A stretch of 64,000 nt of DNA, from positions 3,889,137-3,953,136 of the forward strand of contig BROE01000001.1 in the NCBI GenBank assembly GCA_036571765.1, given 5' to 3'. A program made the position numbers and the translations under genes. This DNA is from Plecoglossus altivelis (lineage: Eukaryota; Chordata; Actinopteri; Osmeriformes; Plecoglossidae). The notes under the pieces were generated by a model that ran no database searches, had not been told where the DNA came from, and saw nothing but the letters and a program-made list of their open reading frames with translations. Of the stretch, positions 13,239 to 22,864 are shown piece after piece; within the stretch, counting starts at the first letter, position 1, and each line of letters opens with the position of its first letter.

Positions 13239-15447
13239 CACCTCTACTTGTCAGGCACTTCTGTGTATAACACATCCCTCACTCCTCGTAAACGTGTCCA
13301 CCCCACCAATATTCTGCCAGGTTGGAAACAGTTACTATTGATCTAAAACAAATTGCTTTCTTATTGTAATTTCCTTCAAATAAACAGAAAATATTTGGGA
13401 TGGTAAACAGCACCCTCTGCTGTCTATAAAGATGTCATCATGAGGGTGTCATGACCGTCTATCACTGTCAAATGTGGGATTAAAGTGTCCTTAATTCATC
13501 ATCGATACTTATTTTATTCTAACCAACAGGAGATGACCCCACCCACAAAGTGGATGACAGCAATACAAGGATTCTGATTGGCTGCCTAGTGGCCATCATT
13601 GCCATCTTGTTGGCCATCATAGTCATCATTCTGTGGCGACAGGTTTGGCAGAAGATGCTAGAGAAGGTGTGTGACGGGTTTTTTTTCAAACCATTAGTGT
13701 CAGGCAGAGAGAGAAGAATCAGTTATGTGAATAAATTCAGTGACCAAAACCCTGCAAGGCCTCTTATCTTGGATATCTACACTAACTATCCCCAACGATT
13801 CCACATTTGGAGTGTGAATTCAGAACTACCACTTTGTTTTACGCTCGCAAACGTAAGCAGCCTTGCAGTCGTCTGCACTTGCGGACGCACGACGACTTGA
13901 GGACAACCACCAGCCCAACAGCTGCCTTCTCCCTGTAGGCGTCCCGCCGGATGCTGGACGAGGAGCTGACCGCCCGTCTGGCTGTCCAGACCCAGGCCTT
14001 CTCCTTCCACCGCTCCCTGTCCAGCGACAGCGGCTCCAACTCCACCTCCACCTACGAGAGGATCTTCCCCCTCTGCTCAGACTACCAGGAGCCGTCACGC
14101 CTCATTCGCAAGCTGCCAGAGTTTGCGCAGTCCACTGAGGACCTGGGTGAGTGTGTTAGCGTGTGTGTGTGTACTGTACACGTGTTGGTGTATGTAAAAC
14201 TGTCCTCATCTGTTTTTCTCGAAGTGGCATGTCCTTGTTTAATATGCAAAACACATTTCTTGACTTCATGTGTTTCTAACTTTGCCGTACACGTTTTTTC
14301 GATCTTCCTTCTGTGTGTTTCTGTGCATGTCTCCCAGCAGGGTGCAGCGGACCCTCCAGGCTCACCCAGACCGGCAGCTCAGACGGGGCTCCTCACTACG
14401 CAGAGGCCGACATCGTCAGCCTGCAGAAGGCCTCCGGCAGCCGCACCTGCTCCGTCACCTCGGTCAGCTTGAGCCTGCTCGCCGGGAGAGACGCCGCCAT
14501 GCGCGAATTCCCTCGGGACAATCTCACCTTCAAGGAGAAGCTGGGAGAGGGCCAGTTCGGAGAGGTCTGTTGGAACCCTGTCGGGAGGGGCGGGTTTGTG
14601 CTTTCGACGGTTGAGAGAGCTGGAGTGAAACGAGGACGTGCGGGTTGAGTGGAGGGGTGATTCTGTCTTTGTCATCATCAGGTTCACCTCTGTGAGGCCC
14701 AGGGCATGCTGGGCTTTGTGGAAAAGCATCTGCCTGCAGAGGGCAGCGATGAGTCACCCGTACTGGTGGCTGTGAAGACTCTAAGAGAAGACGCAAACAA
14801 GAACGCAAGGTGGGAAGATGACACATTTGTTGCGGTTTATTCAATTCAATTTAATTCAATTTATTTTTGAAATGAATTAAATTGAATATCAATCGGTTTA
14901 TCAATTTCTTTAGTTTGTTTCTCTTTGATCTTACACATCAAGGCAGAGAGGCATGTATCATAAGGTTCATTTCATAGAATGAAGCCTATTACCAAGCCAG
15001 CGCTAATGTCACGGCTGTGACCGTGTTCCGTGACTTTAGGAATGACTTCCTGAAGGAGATCCGGATTATGTCTCGTCTGAGGGACCCCAACATTGTGCGT
15101 CTGCTGGCGGTGTGTGTGGAGAGCGACCCCCTCTGCATGATCACGGAGTACATGGAGAATGGAGACCTCAATCAGTTCCTGTCAGGCCTTCAGTTGGAAG
15201 AGGAAGAGCTGGCGGAGGGGAAGAAAGAAGAAGAACTGCAGAAGCAGGCAGGAGACAGAGCCACTGTCAGGTACCAGACACTTCACAGACTGGTATTGTT
15301 TACATGATCTGAATTCGATATCACATCACCCTTTTGGGAGACACGGAGCGTAATTCACATCGGACGGAAATGTTCTGCTGGACCTGCAGTGCACCATGTC
15401 CTTAGGGTGAAAATCGTTGCCTGTCAGACATCTGTTCAAACTCTCTT

Positions 15448-15478
<31 letters not shown>

Positions 15479-16806
15479 TTCTCTCTCTCGTGTCACTGTC
15501 TCTCGTGTCTTGTGTCACCCGTAGCTACGGTAACCTGATCCGCATGGCCACGCAGATCTGCTCTGGGATGAAGTACCTGTCCTCCCTCAACTTTGTTCAC
15601 CGTGACCTGGCAACCCGCAACTGTCTGGTGGGAAAGAGCTACACCATCAAGATCGCTGACTTCGGCATGAGCAGGAACCTGTACCGCGGTGACTACTACC
15701 GTATACAGGGCAGGGCAGTGCTGCCTATTCGCTGGATGTCCTGGGAGAGCATCCTATTGGTGAGGACAGGGGAACGGGAATGACGATTGGTTCAGAGTGC
15801 AGCAACCTTTTTAATGGGTGCAACATGAGCTTGATCAAGCTACAGAGAAGGCTGTGTCACGTTGCTTCATGTCCTTGGGGAGGTTTTTTGAGTCCTACTG
15901 AGAACACAACAAGCTTGATAGAATGCAACAGTTTTACATCTTTCCTCCCAGGGTAAATTTACGATGGCCAGTGATGTGTGGGCGTTCGGGGTGACTCTGT
16001 GGGAGATCCTCACCCTGTGTAAGGAGCAGCCCTACTCCCACCTGTCTGACGAGCAGGTCATCGAGAACACCGGAGAGTTCTTCAGGGACCAAAGCAAGCA
16101 GGTGAAGGTGCTAACACAGCAGATGTCTAAGTGTTTTATTTGTTTATTTGACAGGAACAATGCAGAAAAAACATTGCTACAGTTTCAAGCAGCCGTTGCT
16201 CCACATATAGGCTTCTAGCCAAAGGCTAATTTGCAGCCTCAGTCCCAGTTCAAAAACACCAGGAATGTTCATATCAGACAATCTCATAACTAAACACTCA
16301 TTGAGTGAACCCAACACTTTTGATGTTAAATGACCACTTGGAAATGTACATCTTATCTGGGATGTGTGTTGTCAGTCTCCTGAGCTGAAGCCAGGTGCAG
16401 ACATAGACAGCTGGATGCAGGGGGTTAGGATTGACCCTGATATTGGGATAGATTTGCTAGTAAAATCCAATATCCTCTTTTGCGCTTTCAAAATAAAGGT
16501 TCAAAATGTACAGTTTTTGTTCCTGCGGGTTAGGCAAGTCTTTGCGTGGAACACGGGCTACATTTTCCAATATTGAGTGGGACACGTGTCCTTCATTCTC
16601 CCTGGTTCCTACACTAATAGCTGGATGTGTTCCCTTCTTATCCCTGGTCTGATTCTGTGACCTCATCCCAGGTGTACCTGCCGAAGCCCCGGTGCTGTCC
16701 TGACGAGGTCTACAGCTCGCTCATGATGGGCTGCTGGAGGAGAAACGCCAAGCAGAGGCCCACCTTCCAGGAGCTCCACAGCCAGCTCACGGAGGACCAG
16801 GCATAG
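9392..16806 (+). CDS. ddr2: DDR2, discoidin domain receptor tyrosine kinase 2
   Basis: Collagen-activated receptor tyrosine kinase of the plasma membrane. Sixteen coding exons: 9392-9476, 10549-10651, 10947-11184, 11550-11697, 12116-12218, 12374-12557, 12769-13009, 13255-13320, 13530-13666, 13939-14146, 14338-14564, 14682-14809, 15040-15270, 15525-15759, 15952-16101, 16672-16806. All phases close, giving about 872 aa (human 855). Order: signal peptide (GLLFFLLATAG), discoidin domain with collagen-trench motif SQWSEST, discoidin-like domain, short juxtamembrane stalk, TM near 404-427 (ILIGCLVAIIAILLAIIVI), then kinase. Kinase motifs are LGEGQFGEV, K612 in VLVAVK, HRD 725-727, DFG 745-747 and the activation loop RNLYRGDYYR. 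The start is the first of two in-frame ATGs (9392, 9401), upstream of QVNPGVCRYPLG. The kinase insert is acidic and longer than I recall for human. All catalytic motifs are intact. Confidence 0.97.
11760..11975. mobile_element. Near-palindromic teleost MITE in a ddr2 intron
   Basis: About 215 bp bounded by imperfect inverted ends: GGTTCCCAACCCTGGTCC at the left, and GGACCAGGTTTGG at the right. The internal CTGATTCAAAT and ATTTGAATCAG blocks are also inverted. This is the structure of a short non-autonomous DNA transposon that I recognise as common in teleosts; the family name is not certain. Confidence 0.7.
11975..12055. repeat. Degenerate SINE-like fragment
   Basis: Contains a tRNA-derived-looking block (GGGGATTTGAACCACTGACC then GGTAGAGCG), resembling fish interspersed repeats. 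It is too short to classify. Confidence 0.35.
12575..12710. repeat. CCCACCACC-rich imperfect tandem repeat
   Basis: Tandem units of roughly 24 bp (CACCCCCACCACCACCCAGC) just after the donor at 12558 in a ddr2 intron. Confidence 0.75.
13138..13239. repeat. (CT)n microsatellite
   Basis: CT tract serving as the pyrimidine tract of the ddr2 acceptor at 13253-13254. Confidence 0.9.
16120..16270. repeat. Probable interspersed repeat fragment in a ddr2 intron
   Basis: The TTTATTTGACAGGAACAATG block followed by AGCCAAAGGCTAATTTGCAG resembles a widespread teleost interspersed repeat. Ends are not defined, and it rests on pattern memory only. Confidence 0.35.
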
Positions 16807-17176
16807 CTGCTGACACGCACTAAACACATCCTGGACTGGGAAGCCTATTGACAGTGATTTCTCACTAGCGCTAATTTTGACACACGTGGCAGTCTCTGAG
16901 TATTCCTTTCTATTCTATTATTTGTTTGTCTTGCCTTGTCATTTGTTCGTGTCACCCTTCTCTTGCCTACAGTAATTATATGTGATCCTTAAAAAGATGG
17001 ACCAGGGAAATTAATAGTTTGAACTATTATGTATTTGCTGTCATTTCAACAAAGGAGACGATTACAGGGAGTTCAGCTGGTAGTTGTATTTTCTAGCATT
17101 TGTATAAGAGATTTTGTATCAATTTTGAGATTGTCATTGTACGGAATGCATTTTTGCGACCTAAATATATGATGTA

Positions 17177-17198
17177 AATAAAGTTTACTGCAAATAAA
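17177..17198 (+). promoter_or_regulatory. ddr2: ddr2 poly(A) signals (two AATAAA)
   Basis: AATAAA at 17177-17182 and 17193-17198, about 370 nt after the ddr2 stop. They are the likely 3' end of ddr2, only about 200 bp before the hsd17b7 promoter. Confidence 0.75.
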
Positions 17199-17379
17199 GC
17201 TGTATTTCTGAACAGTAAAAGGTGTATCGCTTCAAACTACACACATACCACACACTGGAGCGCACACGCGCTGCAGTTAAGTCTCGGAATACTAACTTCT
17301 ATTTACCAACTTTGCGCATTTCAAATTTGGCGTCTGTGGAAAATGTTCTGATTGACTTTCCGTAGTTGTGTCTCAGCGT

Positions 17380-17410
17380 CCAATGGTTCTGTGAGTTTCA
17401 GTCACACCAC
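17380..17410 (+). promoter_or_regulatory. hsd17b7: CCAAT box plus sterol response element-like site
   Basis: CCAAT at 17380-17384 and TCACACCAC at 17402-17410, separated by 17 bp and lying about 165-195 bp before the hsd17b7 ATG. The second fits the SREBP consensus TCACNCCAC. The NF-Y/SREBP pairing at this spacing is typical of cholesterol-synthesis promoters, and HSD17B7 acts in that pathway. Function is inferred. Confidence 0.55.
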
Positions 17411-17574
17411 GCACTCTACGCCTCTGTCTGCTGTGCATAGGCTACTGAGAAATGTCAACCGATCGAACCAGGGGGTTGAACACACTGTACGAATTGTAGA
17501 CAGGAACGTAGTCTTACACTACGGTACCACTGTTCATCACACCGTGCTTGGAAGTCTTCGTTTAATTTGCGAGA

Positions 17575-20500
17575 ATGGATAAAGTTGTTCTTGTGACCGG
17601 TGCAAACAGGTAAGATCATTCAAAACAGTTTGTCATGTCGACTAGTCTAGGGCGGTGCATTCGATTTAACAATACAACAATTTTTGTTATTGTAAAGATC
17701 AACTTATTGGCAGGATGAACATATAAAGAATCCATTGATCAAATAATGATATTATCATTGGTACATGTAAAACATCTAATTATTATAAAAAATAAAAAGA
17801 TCTTCAAAACAATGAGTCATAATATATCTAATTGCACATTGGCCTGGCTGTCAGTATATGACGTAAAGTAACTGTAAAGTAACTTTGAAAATATGGCAGA
17901 GAAGTTAACAATCTTTACCGCACATATTCTTCGGACCGACAAGCACCCTGTAATCCTAATCTGATGTGATACTCTGATTTTCCTCTGTGCAATGATGACC
18001 TGATGGTTTAAAATAAGCCTCAGTTTAATCGTCTCCTCTGTAGCGCAGTGCACTTTGAATAGCTGGCTCGTGCGTGTTTGTCCTACAGTGGCATCGGCCT
18101 GGCTTTGTGTGAGCGCCTGTTGAGCAAAGATGAAGGCCAGCTGCGTCTGTGCCTGGCCTGTAGGAACATGCAGAGGGCAGAGGCCGCCCGGGCTGCCCTG
18201 CTGAACTCTCACCCCAAGGCCCACGTAGACCTGCTGCGCCTGGACGTGGGCTCCGTCCGCTCTGTCCTCAGCGCGGCCCAGGAGATCAAATCCAGGTACA
18301 ACGTTCAGAAAAGCAATCTCTGTTCTCTTTCCCACACATTTTTCAGGTCATCCTTATCTTCTACCAAACCCTGTTCGGGTTCACTTGTTGCACTGCTACA
18401 TTGGCTATACAAGTCAATGGTTCTGTCTTCATTCCACAGGTACAGCAAACTTGATTACCTCTACCTAAATGCAGGGATCATGCCAAATCCACAGTTGGAC
18501 ATGAAGGCCTTTTTCAAGGGACTGTTTTCAAGGTAAACAAACAGGCACTGAGACAATCATCAGTCAAACCATATGTCTGTGTGCCAACTTGTATGCAATC
18601 TATTTCAAAAGGATTGTAAATGGTGGAGCGTGTGTGTTTGTTTGTGTATGAGTGCATAAATGAACACGCTACAATGAGTCTGAACCGTTCACAGCCTGCA
18701 CAGTGTGATTGTGTGACCTGTATTAGTGAGAGACTGTTGTCAAGGCTGATGTGTGTGCTGCTCTGACTGTGCATCTCTGCTGCAGTAACGTTATCAACAT
18801 GTTCATGACGGCAGAGGGTCTGCTAACCCAGCAGGACTGCCTCAACTCAGACGGCCTACAGGAAGTGTTCGCTACAAACCTCTTTGGTCACTTCCTCCTG
18901 GTATGACTCACATCCCACGCATGGGTTGATGTAAACAGTAGAAAATAATACTAATAAAAACCATTTTAACTTTGGTCTTGTACTTTAAAATATAGGTTTT
19001 GTATTAATTTCCTAAATATTGACAAAATAATCAGGTTGAATGAAGCCAAGAGACAGTCACCCAGCATATCGTTCCATTAAAAATTTACATTTGTTTCCAT
19101 GCTCCCTCCATGACGCAGTAGGCTGAGTGACAGCTAATTACACCTAACAGACACCAGAGACCTCCAGTGTTAGACAGTGGTGGGATAACACTAAACAGGC
19201 TGTGTTAACTCAGGGCTTAGTGATAGATTGCATGCATGCATGCATGCAAGATATCACTGGGTCCCAAACTTCCATTGTGTGATTGTGTTTGTGTCTGGTC
19301 CAGATCAGGGAGCTGGAGTCCGTGCTGTGCCAGGCGAACCACACCTCTCGGGTGGTGTGGACCTCCTCCAGCAACGCTAGGCGTTCCGCCTTCCGTCTGG
19401 ACGACATCCAGCACAGGCTGGGAACGGAGCCCTACAGCTCCTCCAAGTACGCCTCAGACCTGCTCAGCCTGGCCCTCAACAGACACATGAACAGCCAGGT
19501 GACTGTCAACACTGCGGCCAGCCAATCGCTGGTGTTCCCCTGTCGCCGTGGCGTCTCTTCAGTCTGTACTGTAGAACACGAATGCAAACTTGTAGCCAAT
19601 GACAGAACATGGAATCAGTTTTGCTGTAAGCAGCCCCTGATTTTGTGCGTCTGATGGTTGCAGGGCTTGTACTCCTCTGTGATATGTCCTGGTCTGGTGA
19701 TGACCAACCTGACCTACGGCATCCTCCCCTCCTTCTTCTGGACCCTCATCATGCCCATCATGTGGCTGGTGAGTTTAACCATCCTCAGGCACCGCCATTT
19801 ATCTTTTGAACTGATGTGTCAGGCCGTGAGTGTTCAGTGGTGATTGGAGTATTGTTGCGTCGTTGGATGTAGAACGTTGAGTGTTTTGTTTCCCCGAACA
19901 GATCCGAATCTTCACCAACACGTTCACCCTCACACCCTACAGTGGAGCAGAAGCATTGGTATGTCTATTCTGCTGAACGTTTGCTTACTACAGGGCACAC
20001 ATCGTTGAGACAGACATACTCTCCACAGCAGCATAATCTGTATCATTTTGTATTTTTGATTTATATAAAGCCATGTTCACTTGATGATTAAGATCATTTC
20101 GAAATATTGGTCACGCTGTTAATCTTGCCATACATTTAGTCAGATTTATATTTATATACGTTTTTTTCTTAAAGCCTGTTAAAAAAGTAACAAAACATGA
20201 TTCTATTGGCATCATCTTTGTTTTGTTCCGCCTGCTCTTTCACTCACAGCACTGGCTATTCCATCAAACCCCAGAGTCCCTGGATTCCAGAGCAAAGTAC
20301 CATAGTTTGACATCCGGCCTTGGGAACAACTATACGCAGTCGCGACCAGTAAGAATAGACTAGGGACCTGATTTGAAAAGGAAATCCCATGTTTGACATG
20401 CAACAATGCAAATCATTTCCTGTATAAAACTGACTTTATACAAAAAACTAACTTTATAGGTTGGATATTACCTATGACTCACTTTATAAGTTGGATACTG

Positions 20501-20762
20501 AATATGTTTATATTCTAGACTGTTATTTTATACCGAATCTGAATGAATCCGTCAACAGCATGTCTGGAGGTGGGACACCCTGCAGTGTTATTTCTGTCTT
20601 TGAATGTCCTTTTTTGTTTGATTGCAGATGGACATTGATGACCAAATGTCTGAGGACCTTTATGTGAAACTGGTGGAGCTAGAACGAGTGGTACGAGCTG
20701 GCCTGACTGAGGAAGACGAGGCTCTTGTGGCCCACACAAAGTACCTCAACCACACAGACTAG
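17575..20762 (+). CDS. hsd17b7: HSD17B7, 3-keto-steroid reductase / 17-beta-HSD type 7
   Basis: Short-chain dehydrogenase of the ER. It reduces the 3-keto group of zymosterone-type intermediates in cholesterol synthesis, and also estrone to estradiol. Nine coding exons: 17575-17609, 18089-18295, 18440-18532, 18786-18900, 19304-19498, 19664-19768, 19902-19958, 20250-20348, 20628-20762. Phases close, giving about 346 aa (human 341). Visible are the NADPH-binding TGANSGIG (residues 8-15), the LNAGIMPNPQ block (NAG 91-93), VWTSSSNAR, and the catalytic YSSSK (Tyr194, Lys198). A hydrophobic segment near LTYGILPSFFWTLIMPIMWL agrees with membrane anchoring. The gene follows ddr2 by under 0.8 kb in the same orientation, as in the human neighbourhood. 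A poly(A) signal is at 21167-21172. No damage is seen. Confidence 0.96.
19229..19249. repeat. (TGCA)n short tandem repeat
   Basis: Five tandem TGCA tetramers, self-complementary, in an hsd17b7 intron. Confidence 0.85.
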
Positions 20763-21166
20763 AGGACTGGGGGAACAAACCTCAGCTCCGTGCGTTGACC
20801 AACCTCATGTTGTACCGTGGGATCCATTCCATCTAAAGTCTCCTGAGTCTTGAATGAAATTAAGGATATGGACTGCCAAACAGAGCCAGTACCTGCGCCT
20901 CAGTCAGTAGCTTTCCAAGCTGGGTGAATATGACTACTTTATAGGAACTTGAAGGATTTGAGTCAGACGCTTCATCACGCTGCTTGCTGACTTCTTGTAG
21001 GTTCAGTTAAGTCCGTACTTTTTCATTCCTATGACCTGGTACATGTAAGTGCTGTTACTCCTTTATGTACACAGTAGAAATGTGGGGGAGAAAGGGGGTC
21101 AGTGTTGCTTATTTGTATCAATGTTTTTAAAGGGACTGGATTAGATTAATTTTAAAAGAAATGTCT

Positions 21167-21172
21167 AATAAA
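21167..21172 (+). promoter_or_regulatory. hsd17b7: hsd17b7 poly(A) signal
   Basis: AATAAA about 405 nt after the hsd17b7 stop, in AT-rich sequence typical of a 3' UTR. Confidence 0.7.
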
Positions 21173-21179
21173 ATGGAAG

Positions 21180-22700
21180 GAAAGAGCGAATCTCGAACTT
21201 TGGACGTGTTAGACTGCAGGAGCATTTAAGAATCAGCAGAATCTGAATCCGCTTTATATGCTAAGTTGACACAAACAAAGAATTTACTGTGCCAGGAAGG
21301 TGCATAAAATAAGCATATAAGATTCTTCAATACAAAAAGTTAATAATATACAAAAGTATAAATAATTATGAACAACACTATGCAATGTAAAATATAAAAT
21401 GAGGTGCATTGTATATATCTTAGGCATTCCCATAGTTTATTTAGCATTTGATTCACAGCCTTGCCTTACTGTGATCTGAAGACCTACTTAAGAGCTGTTT
21501 CACATTAAATCAATCAATATTATCTTGGTTACCACATTGTTACTCAGTCATCTGTATCGTATCACTTCAAGTCTTTTTTCCGCGCATTACTTGTAAGTCA
21601 AGTTGGGGATATGGGGGGGGGGGTGCTGAAGTGTTCTGAAGGATCGATATCGTGTTGCAGCAGTGTTGTTAAGGTTGGAAACGGTTTACAAAGCAGCAGC
21701 TGTCTAGTCTGTACACTTGAGCACTGCAGTCTCTGGAGTCTTCATTTGATAGCTGTATCAAGTTGACACCCACAAGCTACGGTGGTGTTACCTTACCAAC
21801 CATAAGTAGGAGTACTTGTGTGGTCCTGGGAGCAAAGACAGCATTACTCTCTTGACAGTCGTTCGCATTCATTTTTGCTGCATTCAGGAAAGATGCTGCC
21901 GATCTGAAAAGAGACAAACTCAATGAGATCTGTAGATCCAAAGAGCTACTCTGAACGTGACCGTGTCACAAAATTACTCATTGTTTGAGTTGCTACATGA
22001 GATCAAAAATACTTGCAATGCTTATTTATCTTTAGTGTAATGTCAATCATTTGGGTAGAGGGTTGTAGGTTTTAATAATTCTGCACTACATTAAAAAAGC
22101 TACATCAGTTGGCCTTTAATATAAACTTGGCAGATACTGTATCCTCTTTTGAGGAAGCAAAATATCTTTTAACTAGACGGTGCAAGTATGGACATAGCAG
22201 GATAGGGAGCTGTGCCAGATGCAGTTACACTACCATCATAGGAGACTGTCTTTCCACACTAGCAAACAACCAAATCCTCTCTAATCTGTTGCACTCAGCT
22301 CTGTGGGAAACGCTTGTGTAATGCTACAGTGGCATGTGCAGTGGTATAACTATTAGTAAATATAATGAGAATGACCGTCAAGTGATTTAAAAAACAAAAC
22401 AAAAACATAGGTCCTTTCTGTTTTGCAACGTTGTCATCATGAAGTTGTACCATACGATTAATTTAATAAAACTATATTGGAATATACCATTTAGTATGGC
22501 CTAATTTTGTACATAGATTTTTTTTTTTGCGTCTAATTAAAATGATACTTTCGTCACGCGTGAAGTATTTTGTGTGTTTTGAGTATGAAAAATAACCTTT
22601 TGGATCTTTTACTACCTAGAGGGTCCATGTCAATTATTTTGTGTAAATCAATGGCATGTTGGTAGATTTATATGAAAATAAATTAATAATACTGGACAGA
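21180..22700. other. hsd17b7-serbp1 intergenic region
   Basis: AT-rich, no conserved exon recognised. It contains a G run near 21612. It is the junction between the two blocks that are far apart on human chromosome 1. Confidence 0.6.
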
Positions 22701-22864
22701 TGACTACATGCCCCATACGGCAAGCCAGTCCACTAAAAGTCCCGGATATTCCTCGCGCCGGAAGAGAAGGGGTATTTTCCCAGCCATCTTGTGGTAGCTT
22801 CCAGCGAATTGTTCGCACCAAGCCTCGTAGAATCGGAGGAGAATCCCGCTGAAGGGGCGCCATC

